A stretch of 64,000 nt of DNA from Solibacillus sp. FSL W7-1464 (GTDB lineage Bacteria > Bacillota > Bacilli > Bacillales_A > Planococcaceae). A program made the position numbers and the translations under genes. The notes beneath the pieces are model-generated. The model ran no database searches and had not been told where the DNA came from. It saw nothing but the letters and a program-made list of their open reading frames with translations. Below, in pieces: positions 52,223 through 60,909 of the stretch. Position 1 is the stretch's first letter, and every line of letters begins with the position of its first letter. Location of the stretch: NCBI RefSeq assembly GCF_038004425.1, contig NZ_JBBORC010000001.1, positions 2,953,001 through 3,017,000 of the forward strand, in the 5' to 3' direction.

Positions 52223-53041
52223 CTAAACGAGCATTCCGGATTTCGAATGATGTCTTCCGATTGGTACAACAGAAGGCGAATCCGAAACAGGATCTTGAGT
52301 GACAACACAGTTTAAATTAAATATCTCTTTGATCAATTCACTCGTAATTACGTTTGCTGGTGTTCCCTCCGAAACAAGTCGACCTTTATATAAAGCAAAA
52401 ATATAGTCGGCATAGCGGGCGGATAAATTAATATCATGGAGCACCATCACAATTGTCGTGCCGTGCTTACGATTTAAATCCGTCAATAAGTCCAAAATCT
52501 CCACTTGGTACGTAATATCCAAGTATGTAGTCGGTTCGTCCAAAAACAAGATGTCGGTTTGCTGTGCAAGTGCCATGGCAATCCATACACGTTGTCTTTG
52601 CCCTCCTGACAGCTCATCGATATGACTGTCGGCAAGTTCCGTTATGTTCATCATTTCCATCGCTTCTGCTACCGCTTCATAATCCTCAGTTGACCAGCCT
52701 TTTAAAAAGCTCTGATGTGGAAACCGGCCCCTGCCAACTAAGTCAGCAACTGTGATGCCTTCAGGTACGATCGGTGATTGTGGAAGAAGTCCTAAAACAC
52801 GTGCAAGCTGCTTCGGCGGGATTTTGTTAATCGATTTATCATCCAACAATACTTGGCCGGAGATTGGCTTGATTAATCGTGCCATCGTTTTTAAGAGTGT
52901 CGATTTTCCACAGCCATTCGAACCGATAATAATGCTGATTTTATTGCTTGGAATCGCTAGACTAACACCTTGTAAAATCGCTTTGTTGTCATAGCCTGCA
53001 ACAAGATTTTCCGTTTGGAATGTATGTGTCGATTTCATCAT
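52223..53041 (-). CDS. iron-siderophore ABC importer ATPase
   Basis: A 272-aa FecE/FhuC-class ATPase: Walker A GSNGCGKST (about residues 40-48), signature LSGGQRQRVWIAMAL, Walker B ILFLDEPTTYLD and switch His in MVLHDINLSARYAD. It overlaps the upstream permease gene by 4 bp (ATGA). With two FecCD permeases and a binding lipoprotein it forms one Fur-controlled operon. The ATPase stands last, before the FNR-like gene. Confidence 0.9.
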   Translation of the reverse strand: MMKSTHTFQTENLVAGYDNKAILQGVSLAIPSNKISIIIGSNGCGKSTLLKTMARLIKPISGQVLLDDKSINKIPPKQLARVLGLLPQSPIVPEGITVADLVGRGRFPHQSFLKGWSTEDYEAVAEAMEMMNITELADSHIDELSGGQRQRVWIAMALAQQTDILFLDEPTTYLDITYQVEILDLLTDLNRKHGTTIVMVLHDINLSARYADYIFALYKGRLVSEGTPANVITSELIKEIFNLNCVVTQDPVSDSPSVVPIGRHHSKSGMLV

Positions 53042-54069
53042 AAATCTCCTTTCCGATTAATACGGATTAATAAATAAATTAAGTATGGTGCACCGATTAT
53101 CCCTGTAATGACCCCTACTGGATAGCGTGTCTCAAAAGCAAACTGTCCGATAAGATCTGCCGCCAATACTAAAATGACCCCGATTAAACCTGCAGGAATA
53201 AGACCTGAAAATCCGACACCTACTAATTTTTTTGCGATGGGACCTGCCAAAAAGGAAATAAAGGCAATCGGACCGGTTGCAGCAGTCGCCAATGCAATCA
53301 TGAGCACCGACGTAATAATAAGGATGACTCTCGTTTGATTTGTATTGATGCCTAGAGATGTTGCCGCCTGTTCACCAAGTTCCAGCATTTCCAGACGCTT
53401 TGCAAAATACATTAAAATCGGAGTGCAAATACACACGATAAGAATTAGCGGGTATAAGTTCGTTAATTTTGCACCGTTTAAACTACCGCTCAGCCATCTC
53501 ATTGCAGCCGGAATATCATGTGTATCCCCGATGAGCATTAAATAGTTGATAAAGGCCGTCAGCATCGCCTGAATGCCGATACCGATTAAAATAAGTCGAC
53601 CAATCGAAAAGGATGTGCCTTTTGCCAGCAGATAGATAAAGATAGCTGTTGCAAGACCTCCGATTACAGCAGCGATGGATACGACCGTATTGCTTGCATT
53701 TAATACAATGATGCAAAATACAGCTGCCGCACTTGAACCTGTTGTAATTCCGATTACATTTGGATTTGCAAGCGGGTTGCGCAGCATCGTCTGGAAAATA
53801 TAGCCCCCGACACCAAATGCAAAGCCTGCAAACAAACCGGCCACCATTCTTGGAAAACGAATTGTATTTACCGCAAAGGATGCTCCCTTCACTTGTTCAC
53901 CTAATAAAACCTTTATGACATCCTGTACCGGATAAATCGTGTTGCCGAGCATAAGCATCAAACCGCAAAGTACTAGCGAAATGATGGCCATCAAGGAAGT
54001 CATCAGTATAAACCGGCGTTTTCTTTTTAATCTTGACGTCTTAATCATCTTCATCGTTTCATTCATCAT
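53038..54069 (-). CDS. iron-siderophore ABC importer permease (second)
   Basis: A 343-aa FecCD-family permease with about nine or ten helices. Family motifs: RFPRMVAGLFAGFAFGVGGYIFQTMLRNPLANPNVIGITTGSSAAAVF near residue 68, GEQAATSLGINTN (the ATPase-contact loop) and GPIAFISFLAGPIAKKLVG. A basic N-terminal tail (TSRLKRKRRF) precedes helix 1. It overlaps both neighbours by 4 bp. Pairs with the next permease as a heterodimer. Confidence 0.9.
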   Translation of the reverse strand: MMNETMKMIKTSRLKRKRRFILMTSLMAIISLVLCGLMLMLGNTIYPVQDVIKVLLGEQVKGASFAVNTIRFPRMVAGLFAGFAFGVGGYIFQTMLRNPLANPNVIGITTGSSAAAVFCIIVLNASNTVVSIAAVIGGLATAIFIYLLAKGTSFSIGRLILIGIGIQAMLTAFINYLMLIGDTHDIPAAMRWLSGSLNGAKLTNLYPLILIVCICTPILMYFAKRLEMLELGEQAATSLGINTNQTRVILIITSVLMIALATAATGPIAFISFLAGPIAKKLVGVGFSGLIPAGLIGVILVLAADLIGQFAFETRYPVGVITGIIGAPYLIYLLIRINRKGDL

Positions 54070-55100
54070 ATTGCACGCATTTTCGCTTTCATCGTAATTA
54101 AAATTAAAATCGGCGCACCTATAAAGGCCGTGACAATTCCAACTTCGAGCTCACTTGGACTGCCAAGAACCCTACCGATCACATCGGAAAAGGTTAAAAT
54201 AATCGCCCCCGACAATGCTGACATCGGGATAATATAACGTAGATCAGGACCGACTACGAGACGTACGATATGTGTAGCTAATAAACCAATAAAGCCGATT
54301 GGACCTGCCAATGCCGTTGCAGCACCACATAATAATACGCCACCTAATGCCGCTGCAATTCTTACAGTACCTGTGCGTACACCCAGCCCTGTCGCAACAT
54401 CATCACCTAATGCCATCGCATTTAATGCCGGAGCTGTAATGAAGGCAATAAATAGTCCTACTGCTATAAAAGGAATAAATAACGTAATTGTATCCCAGCT
54501 GCCGGAACCGACACTTCCGACCTGCCAAAATCTGAACTGATCCATAACATTCGTTCTTGGTATCATGATCGCCACGACAAGTGATGATAAAATTGCACTC
54601 GTAGCTGCACCTGCCAACACGAGCTTTAATGGCGTCGCGCCACCTTTCCCCATTGAACCAATCCCGAATACAAAAATAGCGGTAATAAAAGCTCCCGCTA
54701 TCGCAAGCCAAATATACTGATTTGCTGAACTGATATTCAAAAAGGCAATGCCGCAAACGACGAAAAGGGATGCCCCTGTATTGACACCTAATATACTTGG
54801 ATCGGCAATCGGGTTTCGTGTCACCGATTGCATAAGCGCTCCGGAAACACCTAATGCTGCGCCGCATAGTAAACAGAAAATCGTTCTTACTACACGCTGC
54901 CTTACGACGTTCGCTTCATGAGACTGAGCCTCTGAATGGAATAACCCATTCAGAAGATCTGTCCAGCCTATCATCCGCGAACCAAATACAAGTGATGCTA
55001 GTATACATAGCCCGAGTAAAATTATCAAAAGTAATAATACTTTGATAAAATTTCGCGGCATCATAATTTGCTTCTTTTCTAAAACGGATGTACTTTTCAT
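54066..55100 (-). CDS. iron-siderophore ABC importer permease (first)
   Basis: A 344-aa FecCD-family permease. Motifs: RVVRTIFCLLCGAALGVSGALMQSVTRNPIADPSILGVNTGASLFVV near residue 68, GDDVATGLGVRTG and GPIGFIGLLATHIVRLVVGPDLR, which is the classic FecD end segment. It starts one base after the binding-protein stop and overlaps the second permease by 4 bp. Confidence 0.9.
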   Translation of the reverse strand: MKSTSVLEKKQIMMPRNFIKVLLLLIILLGLCILASLVFGSRMIGWTDLLNGLFHSEAQSHEANVVRQRVVRTIFCLLCGAALGVSGALMQSVTRNPIADPSILGVNTGASLFVVCGIAFLNISSANQYIWLAIAGAFITAIFVFGIGSMGKGGATPLKLVLAGAATSAILSSLVVAIMIPRTNVMDQFRFWQVGSVGSGSWDTITLFIPFIAVGLFIAFITAPALNAMALGDDVATGLGVRTGTVRIAAALGGVLLCGAATALAGPIGFIGLLATHIVRLVVGPDLRYIIPMSALSGAIILTFSDVIGRVLGSPSELEVGIVTAFIGAPILILITMKAKMRAI

Positions 55101-55101
55101 A

Positions 55102-56166
55102 TTATTTTATCTTTTTCGCAACTTCCGAAATTAAAGTTACATACTCGTCGATTGTATATTGAATTGACAGCGGGTTCGGATTTCCTGCAGCAGCAAGTGG
55201 TGTGTTGTCAGGAATGATTAAAACCGTGCCATTTTTGATTGCAGGTACTTTACCTAAAATCGGATCTGCCTGAAGTGCTGCTAATGTGTTGTCATCACCA
55301 TATGCAATCAGAATATCAGCATCGTTTAAAGCATCTGCATTTTCTGCACTTAATTCGATGTAGAAGCTGCTTTCATCCTGAACTTGCGCTTTAATGCTTT
55401 CCGGATATTCCATACCTAGCTCTTCCAGTAATTCACCGCGCGGATCAGCTGGTGTATAAATATAGAACTTTGATAAATCTGTCGCGTTAAACATACCGAA
55501 CGCTGCTTTTTTACCTTTGATTTCAGGGAATTCATTTGCTTTATCTTGAATTAATTTTTCTGTATCAGCGATTAATTGTTGACCTTCTTCTTCCATACCC
55601 ATACCTTTTGCGTTGTATAGGATTTGGTCACGCCATGTAATAACCCACGGAGTTTCCGGATATGCAACAACCGGTGCAATCTCGCTTAACGTATCATACT
55701 CTTCTTGAGTAAGCCCTGAATATGCCGCTAAAATCACATCCGGATTTGAATCTGAAACTGCTTCAAAATCTATGCCATCTGTATCTTGGTAGATGTTCGG
55801 ATTTTCCTCACCAAGCTCTTTTAATTTTTCTGCTGTCCATGGAAGCATACCGCTTTCATCCTGTACACCGTAGTTTGCTGCCGAAAACCCTACCGGTACA
55901 ACACCTAAAGCAAGTGCTACATCATGGTTTGCCCATGAAACTGTTGCTACACGCTCCGGTTTTTCTTCAATTACTGTTTCACCTAATGCATGTTTGATTA
56001 CGATTGGATATTGCGTTGCCGAATCTTCTGAATTTGAAGAACCTGTTGTTTCATTTGATTTATTCACTTCTGTACTTGTTTCTTTATCCGAGCAACCCGC
56101 AACAACCAGTAAACCAATCGCTACGAAAAGTATTGTCATTAAAGAATAGAACTTTTTCGTTTTCAT
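55102..56166 (-). CDS. iron-siderophore-binding lipoprotein
   Basis: A 354-aa type-III (FecB/FhuD class) binding lipoprotein: lipobox VAGC (about residues 22-25), a Ser/Thr/Glu-rich linker, then the mature domain opening IVIKHALGETVIEEKPERVATVSWANHDVALALGVVPVGFSAANYG. The form resembles B. subtilis YfiY, a hydroxamate/carboxylate siderophore binder, but the ligand is not provable here. AAGGGGCG precedes the ATG. Two Fur-like boxes lie upstream, so iron starvation should induce the operon. Confidence 0.88.
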   Translation of the reverse strand: MKTKKFYSLMTILFVAIGLLVVAGCSDKETSTEVNKSNETTGSSNSEDSATQYPIVIKHALGETVIEEKPERVATVSWANHDVALALGVVPVGFSAANYGVQDESGMLPWTAEKLKELGEENPNIYQDTDGIDFEAVSDSNPDVILAAYSGLTQEEYDTLSEIAPVVAYPETPWVITWRDQILYNAKGMGMEEEGQQLIADTEKLIQDKANEFPEIKGKKAAFGMFNATDLSKFYIYTPADPRGELLEELGMEYPESIKAQVQDESSFYIELSAENADALNDADILIAYGDDNTLAALQADPILGKVPAIKNGTVLIIPDNTPLAAAGNPNPLSIQYTIDEYVTLISEVAKKIK

Positions 56167-56191
56167 TTGAATAGCGCCCCTTGGAATTTAT

Positions 56192-56206
56192 TGATAACAA
56201 TTATCA
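56192..56206 (-). promoter_or_regulatory. Fur box 1
   Basis: TGATAACAATTATCA matches the 7-1-7 Fur consensus TGATAATNATTATCA at all but one position, about 25 bp upstream of the binding-protein start. Confidence 0.88.
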
Positions 56207-56234
56207 TTATCGCTTCCTAAATAATAAATCTAAA

Positions 56235-56249
56235 TGATAATGATTGTCA
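56235..56249 (-). promoter_or_regulatory. Fur box 2
   Basis: TGATAATGATTGTCA matches the Fur consensus at all but one position. Its start is 43 bp from box 1, so two Fur dimers could bracket the promoter. Confidence 0.88.
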
Positions 56250-56390
56250 ATGAGATTTATTAAATATTGAATTTAATTTTTATATAGTAAGTATTTTATA
56301 TGGGCTATTCCATTTTTCGCTTTTCTATTCCCTCTCTATTTTTGTCTTTCATAAATATTTTTTCTCTTTTATACTATATTTCTCTTTAAA

Positions 56391-56415
56391 TTGACGTTAA
56401 CGTAAATGATATAAT
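56391..56415 (+). promoter_or_regulatory. palindromic operator/promoter of the MerR-led operon
   Basis: ACGTTAACGT (56394-56403) is a perfect 10-bp palindrome inside TTGACGTTAACGTAAA, followed by TATAAT at 56410-56415. It resembles, from memory, LiuR-type MerR sites of amino-acid and fatty-acid catabolism genes. The TTGACG-to-TATAAT gap is only 13 bp, so the true -35 may be another hexamer further upstream. Confidence 0.6.
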
Positions 56416-56435
56416 TCTTCCAATGGGGGTGTAAT

Positions 56436-56819
56436 GTGAAATCCATTAAAACGATCGCTAAAGAATATGCACTCACACCGAGAACACTGCGCTACTATGA
56501 AGAGCTCGGAATATTGAAACCGACACGACCTCATAATGGAATGCGCCATTATTCCAAACGGGAGGAGGCAAAGATCAAGCTAATTATCCGAGGAAAAAAG
56601 TATGGCTTTTCTATGGAAGAAATTAAGGAAATGATTTTGCTTTTTGACCTTGATCGTACAGGTATTAAACAGCTGGAGCGGACAATCGAATACGGTCAGC
56701 AAAAAATAAAGGAAATTGACCAAAAGATTGAAGAGTTGTATGAAATCCGTCAAGAAATCGAAAAGACGGAAGCTATTTTTCAGGAAAAACTAATTCTATT
56801 ATTGGAGGACCAATCATGA
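56436..56819 (+). CDS. MerR-family transcriptional regulator
   Basis: A 127-aa MerR protein: the winged helix-turn-helix KTIAKEYALTPRTLRYYEELGILKPTR (residues 5-31), the wing HYSKREEAKIKLI, and a coiled-coil dimerisation helix (LERTIEYGQQKIKEIDQKIEELYEIRQEIEKTE, about 80-112). The C-terminal effector domain is short and lacks metal-binding cysteines, so a metabolite, possibly an acyl-CoA, is the likely signal. GTG 56436 follows GGGGGTG. It overlaps the acyl-CoA ligase gene by 4 bp and probably regulates its own operon through the palindrome upstream. Confidence 0.85.
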   Translation: MKSIKTIAKEYALTPRTLRYYEELGILKPTRPHNGMRHYSKREEAKIKLIIRGKKYGFSMEEIKEMILLFDLDRTGIKQLERTIEYGQQKIKEIDQKIEELYEIRQEIEKTEAIFQEKLILLLEDQS

Positions 56820-58330
56820 ATATTTCTAATCTGTTAGCTCGTCATGCAAGAAAGTATCCGAATCAAACTGCTGTCATTAGTCTCGGCCAGGAAACGACGT
56901 ATCAACAGTTGGATGACCAAGTTAATAAAATCGCCGGTTCATTGCGTGCAAGCGGAATCGTAAAAGGCGATAAAGTCGGGATTTTCATGCCAAATGTGCA
57001 AGAGTTCGTCGCGCTTTACTTTGCCATTCAGCGTATGGGGGCTGTCGTTGTACCGATCAATGCCAAGTTTGTCACACGCGAAATTGAGTATGTGCTCAAT
57101 CATAGTGACGCGAAGGCGATCTTTGTCCATGAGCTGATTTTCGAACAGGCCGCTACGATTATGTTCAATGGTCTAAAAGTAAAAACAGGTCCTGCTGTCC
57201 ATGACTGGCAAAGCTTCGATCAATTCCAGGCAGCTGGCCAAAATGAGGTCGTTTGCTGTGATCTAGTGGAGGATGATGATTCAACATTACTTTATACATC
57301 CGGCACAACCGGCAATCCAAAAGGCGTTTTACTGACAAACCGCAATGTCCTCGCAGTATCCCATATGATTGCCATTGAAATGGAAGTAAAACCCGAAAGC
57401 CGGATGCTCATCATGATGCCGCTAACTCATTCTGCTCCATTGAATTTGTTTTTGGTCACGGCCATTTTAGTCGGGGCAACAGCTGTGCTCACACCGACAT
57501 TTACGCCTGACTTGTTAATAGATACGGTAGAAAAATACAAAACGACGCACTTCTTCGGGGCACCTGTTGCCTACCTTCTAACTGCCGGCTCACCTCGTAT
57601 CGCAAGTGCGGACCTGTCGTCAATGAAGTGGTGGGTGTACGGAGGCGCACCGCTTTCCGAAAAAGAAGTCGTATATATTCAGCAGCAGTTTAATACGGAC
57701 AACTTAGTATGTGTGTACGGTTTAACGGAAGCCGGTCCGAGCGGGTCGATATTACATGCTGCGGATCACCCTCACAAGGCAGGAAGCATCGGTAAGCGAG
57801 CACCGTTTGGAACAGAGCTGCGTGTGATTAATGCATTAAATGAAGATGTGGCACCTGGTGAAATTGGCGAAATCATTTTATATGGTGAAGGCAATATGAA
57901 AGAATACTATAAAAATCCGGAAGAAACGAAAAACATTTTCGTTGATGGCTGGGTGCGTTCGGGCGATTTAGCCCGCATCGATGAGGAAGGTTATATTTAC
58001 ATCGTCGACCGTAAAAAAGATGTAATTATTTCAGGCGGCGTCAATATTTACCCGAAAGAAATAGAGGATCAGCTGCTGCTGCATGACGCTATTTTTGAAG
58101 TAGCGGTGTTCGGTGTACCGCATCCTGAATGGGGCGAAACTGTAAAAGCGGTTTACTGTGCAAAAGTCCCTGTTTCCGAGCAGGAAATCCGCGAGCACTT
58201 GGAAGGGAAACTTGCCGCATTTAAAATCCCGAAAATCTTTGAACAAGCGGAAGCACTTCCGCGCAATGCTTCCGGGAAAATATTAAAACAGCAGCTAAGA
58301 GGTGAAGCAAATGCAAGTATTAGCCAATAA
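56816..58330 (+). CDS. long-chain-type acyl-CoA ligase (AMP-forming)
   Basis: A 504-aa ANL-superfamily enzyme that activates a carboxylic acid through an acyl-AMP to acyl-CoA. AMP-binding motif LLYTSGTTGNPKGVLLTN (about residues 160-177), the VYGLTEAGPSG motif, GWVRSGDLARIDEEGYIYIVDRKKD, and the catalytic Lys of PRNASGKILKQQL near the end. Chain-length preference is unknown. It overlaps the merR stop by 4 bp and the next dehydrogenase start by about 20 bp, so the three genes form a tight operon. Confidence 0.9.
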   Translation: MNISNLLARHARKYPNQTAVISLGQETTYQQLDDQVNKIAGSLRASGIVKGDKVGIFMPNVQEFVALYFAIQRMGAVVVPINAKFVTREIEYVLNHSDAKAIFVHELIFEQAATIMFNGLKVKTGPAVHDWQSFDQFQAAGQNEVVCCDLVEDDDSTLLYTSGTTGNPKGVLLTNRNVLAVSHMIAIEMEVKPESRMLIMMPLTHSAPLNLFLVTAILVGATAVLTPTFTPDLLIDTVEKYKTTHFFGAPVAYLLTAGSPRIASADLSSMKWWVYGGAPLSEKEVVYIQQQFNTDNLVCVYGLTEAGPSGSILHAADHPHKAGSIGKRAPFGTELRVINALNEDVAPGEIGEIILYGEGNMKEYYKNPEETKNIFVDGWVRSGDLARIDEEGYIYIVDRKKDVIISGGVNIYPKEIEDQLLLHDAIFEVAVFGVPHPEWGETVKAVYCAKVPVSEQEIREHLEGKLAAFKIPKIFEQAEALPRNASGKILKQQLRGEANASISQ

Positions 58331-59963
58331 ACGTGAAAAGAGCCAGAATTTTTATGAATCCGATCAAACATTGCATCAGCTACTACAGCAAAAACTTTCT
58401 CCGTCTTTTTATAATTATGCGGATGAACGGCTGACGGCATTCGGTGCGCTTTGTGCCGGACCGATCGATGCCCGTGCCAAAGTGACGGACCGGGAAGGCG
58501 AACCACGATTACGCCGCTATAATGCATACGGCGATGAAGTAAGCGAAGTCATTGTGAACGAAGGCTATAAACAAACGGTTGCCGAAACTTATGCAACAGG
58601 GATTGTCGGCTATATCCATAAAGACATTCCCGAATTAGGCCATAAAGGCAATTATGTATACAGCTTTGCGCAAGGCTATTTGCTATCGCAAACCGAACCA
58701 GGTTTTTACTGTCCTGTCACATTGACGATGGCGACAGCGTATTTATTCGAGCACTATGCATCCGAAGAGCTGAAGCAGAAGTTTATGCCGCATATTTGCG
58801 CAACAGGCGAAACGGAATTATTTGAAGGGGCTACGTTTTTAACGGAGCGCCAAGGTGGATCAGATGTTGGTGCGAATGTCGTGGAGGCACGCCTTGAACA
58901 AGGTGAATGGCGTTTATACGGTGAAAAGTACTTTGCATCGAATGCCGGGATGTGCGGAGTTGCGATGGTGCTTGCCCGTCAGACAACCAATTCCAAAGAA
59001 GGTTCACGCGGCTTAACATTGTTTGCTGTCCCATGGCGTGACGACGATGGTGAGCTTAATCACATTACGATCCGCCGATTGAAAGATAAGCTTGGCGTAA
59101 AGGCGGTCCCGTCAGGAGAAGTCGAGTTTAACGGTGCAAAAGCATATGTTGTCGGGGATCCTTCCAAAGGCATCTATTATATGCTCGAGGCACTCAACCT
59201 GTCCCGGATCTGTAATGCCGCAGCATCAGTCGGCATTATGAAACGCGCACTGGATGAAGCGGTCCATTATACAAACGGGCGTATCGCATTTGGCCAGACA
59301 GTTGCCGAGTTTCCGATGGTGAAGCATACACTAGGCTTATTGCACGCTAAATGGCATGCATCACTTGTTGCGTTGTTCGATTTAGTGTCGCGCTATGATG
59401 AAGTTGTCAGCGGGAATGCTTCAGAGGAAGAACAGCAGCTTGTCCGCCTGTTAATTGCGTTAGTGAAAAAGGAAACGGCAGAATGGGCGATTGAGTTCAC
59501 GCATGAAGCGATTGAACTACATGGCGGAAACGGCTATATTGAGGATTTTGTTCTCCCTCGCTTGCTTCGCGATGCTCAAGTATTGACCGTTTGGGAAGGT
59601 ACAGCGAATATTTTGGCACACGAGCTTATTCGCCTCGTTCAAAAGAATGCGCATATTACGCTGCTGAATGAATTGCAGCAGACGAACCATCCTTATTTGC
59701 AGCAGCTGGCCTCTGTCGTGGAGCAGCGCTTTGCAGTATTTGTCACACTGGAACCGGCAATGCAAACAGTGGAGGCGAAACCGCTCATGCAGGAGCTTGC
59801 TCGTCTATACGAAGCAGTTGTTGCGGTGAAGCATGGTGAAACGGCCGGTGAACGCGAGCAGATGCTGGCGGAAATTTATATCGAGGAACAGTTCGGCCAG
59901 AAGTCCTTTGGTGAAGTGCCATTAGCGGTGAAAGGGTTCGATGTGCTGAATAGCGGTTATTGA
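58311..59963 (+). CDS. AidB-like acyl-CoA dehydrogenase
   Basis: A 550-aa flavoprotein of the acyl-CoA dehydrogenase family, with the N-terminal extension and C-terminal helical domain seen in AidB-type members. FAD/substrate motifs: GATFLTERQGGSDVGANVVEA (about residue 178), GEKYFASNAGMCGVAMVLAR, NLSRICNAAASVGIMKRAL, and ELHGGNGYIEDFVLPRLLRDAQVLTVWEGTANIL near residue 405. ATG 58311 lies behind AGAGGTG; its start is inside the ligase gene. Together with the ligase it suggests degradation of a particular branched or unusual acyl chain. A strong terminator and repeat array B follow. Confidence 0.88.
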   Translation: MQVLANKREKSQNFYESDQTLHQLLQQKLSPSFYNYADERLTAFGALCAGPIDARAKVTDREGEPRLRRYNAYGDEVSEVIVNEGYKQTVAETYATGIVGYIHKDIPELGHKGNYVYSFAQGYLLSQTEPGFYCPVTLTMATAYLFEHYASEELKQKFMPHICATGETELFEGATFLTERQGGSDVGANVVEARLEQGEWRLYGEKYFASNAGMCGVAMVLARQTTNSKEGSRGLTLFAVPWRDDDGELNHITIRRLKDKLGVKAVPSGEVEFNGAKAYVVGDPSKGIYYMLEALNLSRICNAAASVGIMKRALDEAVHYTNGRIAFGQTVAEFPMVKHTLGLLHAKWHASLVALFDLVSRYDEVVSGNASEEEQQLVRLLIALVKKETAEWAIEFTHEAIELHGGNGYIEDFVLPRLLRDAQVLTVWEGTANILAHELIRLVQKNAHITLLNELQQTNHPYLQQLASVVEQRFAVFVTLEPAMQTVEAKPLMQELARLYEAVVAVKHGETAGEREQMLAEIYIEEQFGQKSFGEVPLAVKGFDVLNSGY

Positions 59964-59977
59964 TTGTTTAAGTGGAG

Positions 59978-60006
59978 CGCCCGGGTTGGTTACCGGGCGT
60001 TTTTTT
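59978..60006 (+). terminator. terminator of the MerR-ligase-dehydrogenase operon
   Basis: CGCCCGG (59978-59984) pairs with CCGGGCG (59993-59999), followed by TTTTTTT. It stands 45 bp before the repeat array, as the fadE terminator does at array A. Confidence 0.88.
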
Positions 60007-60050
60007 GGTGGGGGTGCTGGGGTGCACTATGATCCAGCGGGCATTGGTCG

Positions 60051-60253
60051 GATTCTCTAATATATCCGCAGAAGTTCTAATATAAATTTATTTGTTCTAA
60101 TATATTGCCGATCTTCTAATATAAGTGCGGTTTGTTCTAATAAGTGTCCCGGATGTTCAAATAAAGTATGTACTTCTTCTAATATCCTGCCTCGATCTTC
60201 TAATAAACCGCTTAAATGTTCTAATAAAATCCAGGTACGGCTTCTTCTCACCC
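60051..60253 (-). repeat. array B: nine TATTAGAA motifs at 19-21 bp spacing
   Basis: TTCTAA (plus-strand view) or a variant starts at 60055, 60075, 60095, 60114, 60135, 60156, 60177, 60198 and 60219. Read on the minus strand the spacings are 21, 21, 21, 21, 21, 19, 20, 20, and unit 4 is TATTTGAAC, the same variant in the same place as in array A. The last unit again ends in AATCC. At its head is GGGTGAGAAGAAGC, also present before array C. Confidence 0.9.
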
Positions 60254-60282
60254 ATTTTACCGGCAATAAAGATTCTCCTGCA

Positions 60283-60397
60283 CCTCAAATTATCGAATCT
60301 TCTAATATCCAGCCCCGTTCTTCTAATATCACTTGAATTTCTTCTAATAAACCACTCTATTGTTCTAATAAAATCCACACACGCTTTTTCTCACCCG
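60283..60397 (-). repeat. array C: truncated copy with four motifs
   Basis: TTCTAA at 60300, 60321, 60342 and 60363, each 21 bp apart. The head (minus strand GGGTGAGAAAAAGC then TGGATTTTATTAGAACA) repeats that of array B, and unit 1 ends GTGGTT in C against GCGGTT in B. After four units it runs into unrelated sequence, so it looks like a partial duplication of the element. Confidence 0.85.
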
Positions 60398-60475
60398 GAA
60401 TATAGGATCCGCCATAACAAAATAACGGATGCAGACGATTCTAAAACCGTTCACACCCGTTACATTTTTTTAAGC
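60398..60475. other. gap between array C and the acidic protein gene
   Basis: Holds TAACGG and CCGTTA segments that could form a weak hairpin, and a T-run at 60464-60472 on plus. No strong terminator for the minus-strand gene is evident. Confidence 0.3.
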
Positions 60476-60829
60476 TTACTTCACTTCTTCAATTGCTTCC
60501 ATTAAAGCCGGGAATAATTTTGCATCATCCGCATCTTCATCTGTTACTTCATTTAAAATCTCAAAATCATCTGCGTCAATGACAAACAGGCTCATGCCGT
60601 CTTTTAAAAATTCATCGGCTTCTACTTCGCCTTCGTAATATTGATACGTTGCTACAACGATGTTTGAACCTTCTTCTTCATCAAAGAAGAAATAAAGCTT
60701 TTCCGTGTTGCCGTATACTTCTTCCAACACCTCTTCCAGCTGCTCCGTACCTTTACTCCATTTCACTTCATTATTTACTGTCGCTGCCACGAGCGATTCT
60801 AATAGTTCGTCTACTGTATTTGTCATCAT
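60476..60829 (-). CDS. small acidic protein of unknown function
   Basis: A 116-117-aa, strongly acidic cytosolic protein rich in Glu and Asp (QLEEVLEEVYGNTEKLYFFFDEEEG, DADDFEILNEVTDEDADD). It has no signal peptide or membrane segment. GGAGG is 3 bases from ATG 60829 and 6 from ATG 60826, so the second may be used. I do not recognise the family; the alternating hydrophobic/acidic pattern suggests a compact alpha/beta fold. It precedes no obvious partner. Confidence 0.65.
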   Translation of the reverse strand: MMTNTVDELLESLVAATVNNEVKWSKGTEQLEEVLEEVYGNTEKLYFFFDEEEGSNIVVATYQYYEGEVEADEFLKDGMSLFVIDADDFEILNEVTDEDADDAKLFPALMEAIEEVK

Positions 60830-60909
60830 AATCCTCCAACTCCGCTCTATTTCGCGGTTAGTATTCCCACTGTATCATAAATTTAACGATAAACCTTAAA
60901 GGCAGATTA

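Noticed and set aside
56391-56415. TTGACG and TATAAT as a standard SigA promoter for the MerR operon
   Set aside because: The spacer would be only 13 bp; the palindrome is better read as an operator, with the true -35 elsewhere.
60057-60266. 69-aa minus-strand frame through array B, similar in pattern to the array A frame
   Set aside because: Similarity follows from the shared DNA motif spacing. No ribosome site, and the same array is also open in other frames. Kept as a repeat, though a small peptide is not fully excluded.
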